Below are positions 18,103-26,734 of a stretch of DNA of 64,000 nucleotides, piece by piece. Made by a program: the position numbers and the translations under genes. Position 1 is the first letter of the stretch, and the number at the start of each line of letters is the position of its first letter. The notes under the pieces are model-generated. The model was not told the origin of the DNA. It saw nothing but the letters and a program-made list of their open reading frames with translations, and made no database searches. The stretch covers positions 186,001 to 250,000 of the forward strand of contig CAXMOM010000031.1 in NCBI GenBank assembly GCA_964195425.1. Reading direction: 5' to 3'. Source of the stretch: Glaciecola sp964195425 (GTDB lineage: Bacteria > Pseudomonadota > Gammaproteobacteria > Enterobacterales > Alteromonadaceae).

Positions 18103-19719
18103 ATGAAAAAACTCAGTATCGCAAGTTGGAATGAAATAGAAGATCGTAAACCTGCATATGCACTCGTGGCCAATGTGGATCTAGTAATTGTTCGCTATGG
18201 CGACAAAGTCTCTGTCTTATATGGTCGTTGCGCCCACCGCGGCGCTTTAATGTCAGATGGTCACGTGGATGGCGACAACATTATATGTGGCGTGCATAAC
18301 TGGGACTATCGCTTAGATACAGGCGTTAGCGAGTATGATAACGCTGAGGTCTTGCATAAATTTTCAGCTTGGATTGAAAGTGATCAGGTATGGGTAGATG
18401 AAGATGAAATATCTGCCTGGCATAATGCTAACCCTCAACCCTATGCACGTGATACATACCAAGGGCTATTTCAAGATCATACCGGTACTAAAGACGAACC
18501 TCATGTAAAGCTGATCAGGGAGTTGGCTGGCAATGGCTTAAGTCGTCTTGGGCATCATGGCCCCATGGCTGCAATGGGCGTATCGCATTTAGAATTGCCT
18601 AGTTGGGACGATTTGCAGTTTAATGTTGCGCAACTGGCTACCAGACCCTTACTTGATGACGATGCCGTGGCAACTGAAGTGATTATTGGTCCACGCGCGA
18701 AGAAGCCATTGACCTTAAAAATTCCTTTGTTTGTCTCGGATATGAGTTTCGGTGCTTTGTCTGAAGAAGCTAAAACCGCATTGGCAATAGGCGCTGAATC
18801 TGCGGGTACTGGCATATGTTCTGGTGAAGGTGGCATGTTGCCAGAGGAGCAGCAAAATAATTCTCGATACTTTTACGAATTAGCGTCTGCGCGTTTTGGG
18901 TTTTCTTGGGACAAGGTACAAAAGTGCCAAGCCTTTCATTTTAAGGGCGGCCAAGGGGCAAAAACAGGAACCGGCGGTCACCTTCCTGGAAACAAAGTGA
19001 TCGGCAAAATTGCCGAAGTTCGGGGACTACAACCGGGTCAAGATGCAATATCGCCCGCAACTTTTCCTGAATGGACATCGGTCGCACACATTAAAGACTT
19101 TGCTGACGAACTAAGAGAAAAAACAGGCGGTATTCCGGTCGGATACAAGCTGTCGGCGCAAAAAATTGAGCAGGATATTGATGCCGCTTTGGAAGTTGGC
19201 TGTGACTACATTATTCTAGATGGAAGAGGCGGTGGCACAGGGGCAGCACCCACAATATTTAGAGATAACATATCGGTACCGACTATTCCTGCTTTGGCTC
19301 GTGCCAGACATCATTTAGATCGCAATGGCCCAGGCGGTGTGTCGTTAATTATCACCGGTGGTTTGCGAGTGCCAGCCGATTTTGCTAAAGCAATGGCATT
19401 AGGCGCTGATGCTATTGCGCTATCAAACTCTGCATTGCAAGCAATAGGGTGTTTGGGTATGCGAGCGTGTAACACTAACAATTGTCCTGTAGGTATTGCG
19501 ACGCAGAAGAAAGATCTTCGTGCTCGACTCATGGTTGAAGATGCGGCTAAACGCTTAGAACGTTTTTTTAATTCAAGCACCGAACTAATGGCAATTCTTG
19601 CGAGAGCCTGCGGGCATAGGGATCTACAACAGTTCTGTATAAACGATTTAACGACCTTTAAGTCTCAAATGGCAGATTTAACGGGTGTGCAATTTGGTGG
19701 CATGCGAGGAAGATTGTAA
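18103..19719 (+). CDS. Rieske-glutamate-synthase-like FMN/Fe-S oxidoreductase
   Basis: 538 residues from the ATG at 18103 (GAAAGG upstream; another ATG lies at 18085). An N-terminal Rieske domain has ligands Cys43-x-His45 and Cys62-x2-His65 (RCAHRGALM, CGVHNWDY). It is followed by a glutamate-synthase FMN/(3Fe-4S) domain: SDMSFGALSEEAKTALAIGA, the GTGGHLPG loop, LDGRGGGTGAAP, ITGGLRVPADFAKAMALGAD, and CLGMRACNTNNCPVGIATQ carrying the three cluster cysteines. No amidotransferase domain is present. It resembles archaeal-type GltS fused to a Rieske electron module. The start codon of the next gene overlaps its stop. The true substrate is unknown; glutamate synthesis is only one option. Confidence 0.88.
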   Translation: MKKLSIASWNEIEDRKPAYALVANVDLVIVRYGDKVSVLYGRCAHRGALMSDGHVDGDNIICGVHNWDYRLDTGVSEYDNAEVLHKFSAWIESDQVWVDEDEISAWHNANPQPYARDTYQGLFQDHTGTKDEPHVKLIRELAGNGLSRLGHHGPMAAMGVSHLELPSWDDLQFNVAQLATRPLLDDDAVATEVIIGPRAKKPLTLKIPLFVSDMSFGALSEEAKTALAIGAESAGTGICSGEGGMLPEEQQNNSRYFYELASARFGFSWDKVQKCQAFHFKGGQGAKTGTGGHLPGNKVIGKIAEVRGLQPGQDAISPATFPEWTSVAHIKDFADELREKTGGIPVGYKLSAQKIEQDIDAALEVGCDYIILDGRGGGTGAAPTIFRDNISVPTIPALARARHHLDRNGPGGVSLIITGGLRVPADFAKAMALGADAIALSNSALQAIGCLGMRACNTNNCPVGIATQKKDLRARLMVEDAAKRLERFFNSSTELMAILARACGHRDLQQFCINDLTTFKSQMADLTGVQFGGMRGRL

Positions 19720-19919
19720 TGGTAATCGCGATATTAAGTTATTTACTAATAGGCATTATGTTCGCTATTACTTTTTTTGCTGTTGGTTATCGTAAAATCG
19801 ACCCATCAGCAGCGGGTACACCCTGGTTTGTACGCCTTTTGTGGACTCCTGCAGCGTTAGCAATTTGGCCGATTCTCATCGTCAAGTGGCTTCGTTCTGG
19901 TACTTCTGAGCAGAATTAA
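19719..19919 (+). CDS. Small membrane protein of the Rieske operon
   Basis: 66 residues, starting at the ATG within TAATG so that it overlaps the preceding stop by one base. Two membrane helices are visible (about 4-22 and 40-58, WTPAALAIWPILIVKWL), with a polar GYRKIDPSAAGTPW loop. There are no Cys or His, so it does not bind cofactors by itself; it probably acts as a small anchor or assembly subunit for the neighbouring redox proteins. No family name recognised. Confidence 0.75.
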   Translation: MVIAILSYLLIGIMFAITFFAVGYRKIDPSAAGTPWFVRLLWTPAALAIWPILIVKWLRSGTSEQN

Positions 19920-19930
19920 GGACACCTTAG

Positions 19931-20086
19931 ATGAAAAGAAAACATCAAAAAATCCATTTAATTATATGGCTGTTATTATTACCTTTACTGGTATGGATTA
20001 TTTATCATGCTAATCAAGGCCGCTTTGATATAGAAGAAATTTATCAACCCTCGTCCACGCCCGTTGAGGGAGGTAAATTACCATGA
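19931..20086 (+). CDS. 51-residue single-pass membrane protein of the Rieske operon
   Basis: A short gene missed by length cut-offs: MKRKHQKIHL, then a hydrophobic helix (IIWLLLLPLLVWIIYHA, about 11-27), then a short acidic tail (FDIEEIYQP). The positively charged N-terminus predicts an outside C-terminus. Its TGA overlaps the ATG of the ferric-reductase-like gene (ATGA), and it lies 11 bases after the preceding gene, so all reading frames in the operon are linked. No homologue recalled. Confidence 0.7.
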   Translation: MKRKHQKIHLIIWLLLLPLLVWIIYHANQGRFDIEEIYQPSSTPVEGGKLP

Positions 20087-21156
20087 GCCATGGATTTGTC
20101 CCTGTTCAATGGAACAATAACAAGAAAGTATATGACAAAGCGTTATGGCTGAGCAACGTCATCTATATTGCGATTTTTGTCATCATCAGCATGGTAATAC
20201 ATACCGGCGAAGAAGCATTGGTACCAATGACAATGCTAATCCGCGCCTTTGGCTCACTAGGGTTTATTCTGCTGACTTTAATTCTATGCATAGGTCCTTT
20301 GGCCCGCATCGATTCTCGCTTCCTACCACTGCTCTATAATCGTCGTCATATGGGTGTTTCGATGTTCCTTATTGTTCTGGTACACGCCATATTAGTGATT
20401 ATTTGGTATCATGCATTTGGTCTCTTGAATCCTATTGAATCGATTTTTACTTCTCCAGGTAGCTTCGAAAGCTCAGCCGACGTCCCTTTTCAGCCACTTG
20501 GATTCTTTGCACTGATCATTCTTTTCGTTATGGCAGCAACCAGTCACGACTATTGGAATGCCAATTTAGGCGGACCCATCTGGAAAGCAATTCATATGAT
20601 GGTGTATGTGGCCTTTGCTTTGGTGATAGCGCATGTGAGTTACGGCGCCATGCAGGATAGTACGGTAGGGCTCCTGCCCGCTCTAGTGCTGTTTAGTGCT
20701 GGTATTGTAGCCTTACTGCACGTTGTCGCGGCACTATTTTTCTCTCGGGCGGATGTAAAGGAGAGTGCAGATAACTGGATTGACATTGGCGATTGGAAAT
20801 CAATTGCGAATAACCGTGCAATAACGATTCAAATTGGCAGTGATGAGCGTGTTGCGATATTCCGTTATGACACCAATAAACTTGCGGCAATTTCAAATGT
20901 TTGCCAACACCAAAATGGTCCTTTGGGTGAGGGTTGTATCATTGATGGTTTGGTTACTTGCCCTTGGCATGGTTTTCAGTATCGTCCACAGGATGGTCGT
21001 TCACCGGCTCCGTTTACTGAACGCGTTGGCACCTACGAATTAAAAATGGAGGCAGATAAAGTTATGTTAAACACAGCCGGATTGCCCGCTGGGACTGAGC
21101 GTCCCGTGTTAGTGATTGAGCAAATTATTAACGTGGAGAGCTTAGCTAATGCGTAA
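20083..21156 (+). CDS. Ferric-reductase-like membrane protein fused to a Rieske domain
   Basis: 357 residues. Six or so membrane helices (about 24-220) contain helix-borne histidines that could hold b-type hemes (His89, His101, His171, His184), as in ferric-reductase-like (MsrQ/YedZ/FRD) proteins. A C-terminal Rieske domain (about 232-335) has ligands Cys274-x-His276 and Cys293-x2-His296 (VCQHQNGP, CPWHGFQY). The architecture implies electron transfer between a quinone or heme in the membrane and a 2Fe-2S centre. It overlaps the small membrane gene upstream by 4 bases and the next gene by 8. The heme ligands are inferred from position only. Confidence 0.85.
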   Translation: MSHGFVPVQWNNNKKVYDKALWLSNVIYIAIFVIISMVIHTGEEALVPMTMLIRAFGSLGFILLTLILCIGPLARIDSRFLPLLYNRRHMGVSMFLIVLVHAILVIIWYHAFGLLNPIESIFTSPGSFESSADVPFQPLGFFALIILFVMAATSHDYWNANLGGPIWKAIHMMVYVAFALVIAHVSYGAMQDSTVGLLPALVLFSAGIVALLHVVAALFFSRADVKESADNWIDIGDWKSIANNRAITIQIGSDERVAIFRYDTNKLAAISNVCQHQNGPLGEGCIIDGLVTCPWHGFQYRPQDGRSPAPFTERVGTYELKMEADKVMLNTAGLPAGTERPVLVIEQIINVESLANA

Positions 21157-21967
21157 AAAAAATGAGTTTTTTGTAGGCTACCTTAAAGCCCCCCAATCAA
21201 TTGTTTCTTTTTATAAGTTTGTCATTCCGATCTTTTTATTGATGGGTGTTGCTGTAGGAATTTGGTTATCGCTGAATCAACAAAGTGCGGGTAAAGGGGT
21301 CGCTGAGTTGTCTAATCAGTCAACAATGTCAGGCTATCTTACGCTAGACCCCTACCCGGTATTGCACCATGTGGGCGAAGAAAAGCGTTCCGTTATATTA
21401 GTAGACAGGTTTAAGAAGTCGGCTAACGAGTTACTGCAACCTTATGCCAATCAATGGATCACCGTTTCGGGCTTGCCTATCGACAGAGGCGATTGGATCA
21501 TGCTGCAAGTTGCTGCTGATGCTGACGTGCAGGTGATGTTGAATAACACTGCTCTTGACGTTAGCGACCAACATTTGGGAGAAGTGACTTTTGAAGGCGA
21601 AATTATCGATTCAAAGTGCTTTCTTGGTGTGATGAAACCTGGCGGCGGCAAAGTGCACCGTGCTTGCGCTCGATTGTGCCTGCTCGGCGGCGTGCCACCT
21701 ATGCTTGCGGTCAAGGATCAGCGCGGAGAGCGTTTAGGGTATTTATTGATGAATGAAGATGGCAGTAGCGCCTCAATCCCTTTATCTGACAAAGTAGCGG
21801 TACCAGTAAGATTAACGGGCACATTATTGCAGCGGGGAGAACTGCAATATGTACGCTTAAATGCTAGCAATGTAAAAGTACTTACAGGTTCAATATTAGC
21901 AGATTATGGCGAAACCTTAGCGCAAATGTCAGATGAAGACGTGGCGATGCTGCACCACGACCACTAG
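21149..21967 (+). CDS. Membrane-anchored protein with conserved-looking Cys/His motif, last gene of the Rieske operon
   Basis: 272 residues. One N-terminal membrane helix (about 22-40), then two beta-rich OB-like segments (about 60-130 and 145-260). The notable element is DSKCFLGVMKPGGGKVHRAC followed by ARLCLLGGVPPML (Cys157, His170, Cys173, Cys177), a compact Cys/His set that could bind copper, iron or heme. I recall similar sequences only next to Rieske/FRD membrane proteins. It starts 8 bases inside the preceding gene. Function unknown; a redox or metal role is inference from the motif and operon. Confidence 0.75.
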   Translation: MRKKNEFFVGYLKAPQSIVSFYKFVIPIFLLMGVAVGIWLSLNQQSAGKGVAELSNQSTMSGYLTLDPYPVLHHVGEEKRSVILVDRFKKSANELLQPYANQWITVSGLPIDRGDWIMLQVAADADVQVMLNNTALDVSDQHLGEVTFEGEIIDSKCFLGVMKPGGGKVHRACARLCLLGGVPPMLAVKDQRGERLGYLLMNEDGSSASIPLSDKVAVPVRLTGTLLQRGELQYVRLNASNVKVLTGSILADYGETLAQMSDEDVAMLHHDH

Positions 21968-22016
21968 GAAATATATAGACGCATAATTAGAACTACAGAT
22001 ATTGTATGTGTAGCAA

Positions 22017-22047
22017 GGGTGCATTTTGTTTGACCACTAGTGCACCC
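22017..22047 (+). terminator. Possible hairpin after the Rieske operon
   Basis: A 7-bp perfect stem (GGGTGCA / TGCACCC) with a 17-base loop lies 50 bases after the last gene. No U-tract follows, so this is weak as a rho-independent terminator. Confidence 0.25.
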
Positions 22048-22120
22048 GCACTAATTCGATGCTTCATTATGCTGTCTCCTTTAATTCTTCAATTTTACTC
22101 AGCTCTAGAGGTATTAAGTC

Positions 22121-22783
22121 TCAGGTGATATCTTTGGATATCAATAAATATGCAATTCCCATATTCCATACGCTTTGCACAAGCACTACCGCCGTCATTC
22201 CCATCAAATCCAACTCCAACCATCCACCCAACATTAGAACCGTTATAGCGATTCCAACGCTCAAGCCCATTATGGCAACTAACTTCTGAAATAAATTTGC
22301 GTGAAATAAATTTAACGACCATAAACTAATAGCACATGAGGTAGCTACTACACTTGCACTAGCAAACGTTTGATTTATGTTCCAACTGAAAACCTTAATA
22401 AGTGGCGTAAATTCCAATAGATGTTGATGATCCTGCGCGATATCTTGTAGAAAACTTGGAAAAACAAACCCATTAATCAATGCTGCTCCCGTCATCATTA
22501 CGGTACTCATGGCATAGGCAAGTAATGCTATTAACACTAATAAGTTTTGTATTCCTCGTGATATTGAATAAATGGTAAAAGCTGCGAAATTTAGAATGAG
22601 TAAGCTAATTAGTCCTCCGTGTACAATTTTATTTAGCTTAACTTCAGAAATTGTTTCTGTGACTTGTGTTGAGATATCGTTGGCGCTTATTGTAGGGTGG
22701 TGCGTCATTAGCGTGATACTTAGTATTGAAGAGAAAACGATAATAATTCCAGCTATTTGAGTATTAGAATATATTCTATTCAT
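22121..22783 (-). CDS. Multi-pass membrane protein of unknown function
   Basis: 220 residues, with about six hydrophobic segments (10-30, 52-72, 80-105, 135-160, 165-185, 190-215). The polar N-terminal loop (HHPTISANDISTQVTETISEVKLNKIVHGG) and the HQHLLEFTPLIKVFSWNINQTFA loop resemble DUF4386-like or general membrane proteins, but I recognise no family. It is isolated, convergent with the Rieske operon end and separated by 320 bases from the next gene. Confidence 0.65.
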   Translation of the reverse strand: MNRIYSNTQIAGIIIVFSSILSITLMTHHPTISANDISTQVTETISEVKLNKIVHGGLISLLILNFAAFTIYSISRGIQNLLVLIALLAYAMSTVMMTGAALINGFVFPSFLQDIAQDHQHLLEFTPLIKVFSWNINQTFASASVVATSCAISLWSLNLFHANLFQKLVAIMGLSVGIAITVLMLGGWLELDLMGMTAVVLVQSVWNMGIAYLLISKDIT

Positions 22784-23102
22784 AAATTATCTTTCCTGTT
22801 TAGATATTGCGGCAAATTGATATTCAATGCACTAGTAGCTAATGACTAATCTCATCGGTAAGCTAGACGTAAAGAAAATGATACCAGAACATCTAAAACT
22901 CAGAAAAATGGAATTTCATTGAGCCGCATTGTTGATATTGGCACCAAATATGATATTCAAGAGGCGTTGGCACTTAAAAGTATTTCAATAGTACTAAAGA
23001 GCCTCTGCAACTTTTTATAAAAAGCTGTCGTAATGTTAATTATATCTAGCATCCAAAATAAATTCTCATAGCGGTACCAACTAATATAATTAATGAATTA
23101 TT
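22784..23102. other. Intergenic region of about 320 bases
   Basis: AT-rich divergent spacer. I see no ORF of note, hairpin or repeat in it; it presumably holds the promoters of the two flanking genes. Confidence 0.5.
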
Positions 23103-23651
23103 ATGCAAAAATTTAAAATTGTAGACAAACTTGAATCTCCAACTTCTCTTCATGAAACCATCGCGTTTATCAAAACATTAAACCTTACGCAGCTTGCTAC
23201 TTTGATTCTTGATATTGTTTTGAATAAGCGGATACATGACAATTCTAGCTCAATCAATTCGCAAGCTGAAATTAACTTTTATCAACGTATATTGGCGGAA
23301 ATTGAGTATTTCAAAAAAAAATATACTTTTCCAGCCGAAATTGATGATTATGGATTAGCGATTTATAGAGAACAATACGCAGGGACTGAGGAAAACTTTG
23401 TTAAAACCAAGTTGCTATCCTCGGGTGTATACCAACTGATGATAGACGCAGATAAACAGCATAGCTTTTATATCTCACCAGCCTGTCTTACGCTAATTGA
23501 ATATGACAATGGAAGAATAATTAAACGGCAAGGCACTTACGAAAAACTAAAGTTCTATATCGAACATATGCTTTTTGATATGAATCTCACCACCAACGTA
23601 AAAATACATCGTATTCAACTAAACCAAAGTGATCTTGCCGTGGTCTCTTGA
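23103..23651 (+). CDS. Hypothetical cytoplasmic protein
   Basis: 182 residues, soluble, with no signal peptide, no cysteine cluster and no nucleotide-binding motif. The first 70 residues are helical (SLHETIAFIKTLNLTQLATLILDIV); the rest is mixed alpha/beta (YQLMIDADKQHSFYISPACLTLIEYDNGRIIKRQGTYEKLKFYIE). No family recognised. Its very AT-rich codon use, compared with nearby metabolic genes, and its isolation suggest an accessory gene. Confidence 0.6.
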   Translation: MQKFKIVDKLESPTSLHETIAFIKTLNLTQLATLILDIVLNKRIHDNSSSINSQAEINFYQRILAEIEYFKKKYTFPAEIDDYGLAIYREQYAGTEENFVKTKLLSSGVYQLMIDADKQHSFYISPACLTLIEYDNGRIIKRQGTYEKLKFYIEHMLFDMNLTTNVKIHRIQLNQSDLAVVS

Positions 23652-23861
23652 TTTTGGAGATTACGATGTTGAGCAAGGATAAACTGTCAGAATTTTTATA
23701 CTTAGTCATCAAACAAACAAAATAAGGCGAATTGACCAAGGATTCTTTTGGGTGTTTTCTTGCGCCAAGTATATTCGCTTTTCGGCCCTTCTAACCATAT
23801 CTGAAGTGCTTGATTGTAAGCCTGTCGACCTACTCGTAGGCCAATTGCAGCTATTTTATGA

Positions 23862-24761
23862 TTAGAAATATTCACCAATCAAAGGCACGAACCAGCGTTC
23901 AAATGCCTTAACTTTTTCCCATTTAAAATGATGCTCTGGCGCAACCAAATATAGGGAAAAAGGACTCTTGTGCGAAAAGTTGAGCAACGATAGAAGTTTG
24001 CCAGAGGCAATGTGCTCTAGGACTAAGCTTCGGTTCACTAATGAAAAACCGCGTCCTTGCATAACATTTTCGATAATAGTAACCGAGTTGTCTGCGCGAA
24101 TAACCGGCACAAGGGAGGCAGATGACACTTCATGTTGCGTACATAACATTTCAAATATTTGACGTACGTCGGCACTGGTATCTTCTATCAATGGCAAAGT
24201 AAAGATTTTTTGAGGATTTAGTATGTCCTTTTTGTCAATTACCGAAGGGCTGGCAACCAATAGCATTTCGTCTTGAAGCACAGGTTTCGATAGCAAGCCT
24301 TTGTATTGCCCTTGACCCATGCGTATTGCAAGGTCAATGTCACCTTTATTAAAATCAACCAAATCGTTGCTTGGCGCTATTTGAACCATAATTTCGGGAT
24401 GAGCGGCTTGAAAGGTATGTAAGCGGGGTAATATCCAAATAGATGTAAACGAATTTATTGCTGAAATTCTCAGTATCGTTGCATTGAGGTCACCCGATAA
24501 CTGTTTTACGCCGGCGTATAGTTGCGCAAAACCTTGATCAATGAAGGGCAACAATTTTCGTCCTTGCTCGCTTAACATTGTTTGTCTGGTAAGGCGTATA
24601 AAGAGTGGAAATCCGAAATACGCTTCGAGTACTTTAATTTGCTGACTTATGGCTGCTTGGGTCACGTTCAACTCTTGCGCCGCTAGTTTAAAACTTGAGC
24701 GTTGTGCTGCTACTAAAAAGTAGTGCAGGGCCTTCAAAGGAGGAAGATAAGACTTTTGCAT
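23862..24761 (-). CDS. LysR-family transcriptional regulator (GcvA-like)
   Basis: 299 residues. An N-terminal winged helix-turn-helix (LPPLKALHYFLVAAQRSSFKLAAQELNVTQAAISQQIKVLEAYFG, about 6-50) is followed by a linker and a LysR effector-binding domain (about 90-295). The LKALHYF...AAQELNVTQAAISQQI wording is that of the GcvA subgroup. Family knowledge: LysR regulators usually control the divergent neighbour. Here that is a short secreted-protein gene at 24895 which carries a nonsense codon, so the local target may be lost. Effector unknown. Confidence 0.9.
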   Translation of the reverse strand: MQKSYLPPLKALHYFLVAAQRSSFKLAAQELNVTQAAISQQIKVLEAYFGFPLFIRLTRQTMLSEQGRKLLPFIDQGFAQLYAGVKQLSGDLNATILRISAINSFTSIWILPRLHTFQAAHPEIMVQIAPSNDLVDFNKGDIDLAIRMGQGQYKGLLSKPVLQDEMLLVASPSVIDKKDILNPQKIFTLPLIEDTSADVRQIFEMLCTQHEVSSASLVPVIRADNSVTIIENVMQGRGFSLVNRSLVLEHIASGKLLSLLNFSHKSPFSLYLVAPEHHFKWEKVKAFERWFVPLIGEYF

Positions 24762-24894
24762 ACGATATACTTTGACTATGGCTTTAGGTTAACTTAAGTA
24801 TAGTTCATTTTTATAGTTTGTTAAATGCAGTCTAAACTTCTACTATTTTATCGTGTTTTGTACCAATACACATTTAATAACTTTGGAGACTATT

Positions 24895-25242
24895 ATGAAC
24901 TTACTTTCACTTATCGCACTAATATATTTGAACTAAAGTCCTGTTGAGCATCTACATGACAGTTCGCTGGCAGTACCGGTAGCAAACTCGCAAGCATCAT
25001 TTGAGACGCTCTATTTTGGTGCTAACTACCCTTATGATTTGTTAGTTAATCGGATTGATACAGTAAAGATAATCTATACTATAAACAAACAAGAAGTTAA
25101 GTGCTCGGTTGCACTTAAAGACAGTAAAGTGAACGAGCAATCTGCAGCTGTAATCGTCAGCAAAGCAGATTTTGATGAGAAGCCTTTAGCTAGCTGCTTG
25201 GCTAGAGATCAAGCCAAGCAATGGTTATCTAAAACGTTTTGA
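24895..25242 (+). pseudogene. Small exported-protein gene with an in-frame stop codon
   Basis: A good ribosome-binding site (TTTGGAGACTATT-ATG) starts MNLLSLIALIYLN, then TAA at 24934-24936. The same frame then stays open for 102 codons, containing SSLAVPVANSQASFETLYFG and KIIYTINKQEVKCSVALKDS and ending QAKQWLSKTF. The whole would be a 115-residue protein with a signal-like start and two cysteines. Either the gene is inactivated by a single nonsense mutation, or translation restarts internally. It is divergent from the LysR gene, the usual place for its target. Family not recognised. Confidence 0.6.
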
Positions 25243-25275
25243 ATAAGCGATGATAATCTTAATGATTAGCATAGT

Positions 25276-25800
25276 TTAGTTAAGCTTAGCGCGAATCGCG
25301 TTAAGCGCTTCTACCGAAAATCCACGATCATAAAAATGGGTCACAATGCCATTTTTATCCAGCAACATTACGCGCGCATTTTTAGGTTTTTTGTTCCCTG
25401 TAAATTGCTGTATGGCGTCGCCATCAATATATACAGTGACCACACCTTTCCAAATCTCTTTAGGAATACCCTCGCGCATTGCGTCATCTATGAAGGTGCT
25501 AAACAACGTCGGAAACATGCCTTTAAGCGTTGGGATTTCGTATACGTCTACCTTAGTTCCGGTCATATCTAAACCAATCAGCCAGCGGTCGATATCAAAT
25601 TGAGATTTATGCGTAAAGCCAAACAACAACAAAGTAGGCTTGCCTACAAAATCTTCTGGTATGTTCACCTTCGTTCCGTCGAGAGCTGCACCTTCGGCAT
25701 TGACCATTGTATCGCCAACATTAACCTGTGCAGGGTATTTATAGCTCGTGCAAGCACTCGTAAAAATGGTAAATATAAGAAGTATCAAAATTCGGTTCAT
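25276..25800 (-). CDS. Thioredoxin-fold lipoprotein
   Basis: 174 residues from the ATG at 25800 (MNRILILLIFTIFTSAC, a lipoprotein signal with lipobox TSAC); a longer frame begins 42 bases upstream but would bury the signal. The mature part has a redoxin-like layout (GDTMVNAEGAALDGTKVNIPEDFVGKPTLLLFGFTHKSQFDIDRW, then VTVYIDGDAIQQFTGNKKPKNARVMLLDKNGIVTHFYDRGF), but the CxxC active site is absent: the loop reads GFTHKSQFD. So it is a non-catalytic thioredoxin-like or ATP10/Sco-like lipoprotein. No partner gene is visible; the next gene on the other strand is a DsbA-family protein. Confidence 0.7.
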   Translation of the reverse strand: MNRILILLIFTIFTSACTSYKYPAQVNVGDTMVNAEGAALDGTKVNIPEDFVGKPTLLLFGFTHKSQFDIDRWLIGLDMTGTKVDVYEIPTLKGMFPTLFSTFIDDAMREGIPKEIWKGVVTVYIDGDAIQQFTGNKKPKNARVMLLDKNGIVTHFYDRGFSVEALNAIRAKLN

Positions 25801-25968
25801 AAAGGCTCTAGTCAGTTGGCAAGTTAGTAGAGGTATACGCAAGTAATCAGCAATTAGTGTTACCTTTATAATGCAGGCAAATCATTATCTGATTGAGTCG
25901 AGGCATGCCTTTCCCTATACTCGTAAAAGGCTTACTAATATATATTTCAAATAAAGGACATTTATCCA

Positions 25969-26616
25969 ATGCAAACGCTACAAATTGATATTGTTTCAGA
26001 CATATCCTGCCCTTGGTGCATTATTGGTTACAATAGTCTGCAATTAGCACTTGATGAAATAAAGGATAAAGTAGATGCCAAGATCACTTGGCATCCTTTT
26101 GAATTGAACTCACAGATGCCGCCTGAAGGCCAAGAAATAAACGAGCATTTGAGCCAAAAATATGGCATCAATGAACAACAAATAAATCAAAACCGAGAAG
26201 CCATTAGAGAGCGTGGATTAAGCGTAGGCTATGAATTTGGCAATAGGGGAGGCGGTAGAATTTACAATACCTTCGACGCTCATCGACTCCTGCACTGGGC
26301 AAAAGAAACGGGCTCTCAGACTGCATTGAAACTCGCCTTTTTTGATCTTTACTTTAAACATTCAGGTAACCCTAGCGACCATAAACAAATGCTTGAGGTG
26401 ATTGAAAGTATAGGTTTAGATGCAAAACAGGCTAAAGAAATATTGGCTAGCGACAAATATGCCATCGAGGTTAGACAAGAACAGCAGCATTATCAATCCC
26501 AAGGAATTTCGTCAGTCCCTGCGGTAATTATTAACAACAAACATCTTATAAGCGGCGGTCAGCCTTCGGAAGTATTTAAAAACGCGCTGCTGCAAATAAG
26601 TCAAGAAAAAGGGTAG
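25969..26616 (+). CDS. DsbA-family oxidoreductase (FrnE-like)
   Basis: 215 residues, no signal peptide, hence cytoplasmic. It starts with QIDIVSDISCPWCIIG (Cys14-Pro-Trp-Cys17), followed by WHPFELNSQMPPEG, the helical insertion, and QGISSVPAVIINNKHLISGGQP (cis-Pro region). These are hallmarks of the FrnE/2-hydroxychromene-2-carboxylate isomerase branch of the DsbA fold. Family knowledge: FrnE-type proteins act as cytoplasmic thiol-disulphide oxidoreductases linked with oxidative stress. AAAGGACA precedes the ATG. Monocistronic. Confidence 0.88.
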   Translation: MQTLQIDIVSDISCPWCIIGYNSLQLALDEIKDKVDAKITWHPFELNSQMPPEGQEINEHLSQKYGINEQQINQNREAIRERGLSVGYEFGNRGGGRIYNTFDAHRLLHWAKETGSQTALKLAFFDLYFKHSGNPSDHKQMLEVIESIGLDAKQAKEILASDKYAIEVRQEQQHYQSQGISSVPAVIINNKHLISGGQPSEVFKNALLQISQEKG

Positions 26617-26734
26617 ATTCGAGGTTAGTATAGGCGCGAATTAATAAACTGTAATGTATCTTTAGGTCTTGATGTTGCTCTTTTTCTTGGTATCTCAGTA
26701 TATTATTACAACGACGTGTCTCTAAGGAATCTTA

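Noticed and set aside
25276..25800. Possible Sco or peroxiredoxin activity of the thioredoxin-fold lipoprotein
   Set aside because: Neither CxxxC nor CxxC nor a peroxidatic Cys is present in the usual loop, so I do not assign an activity.
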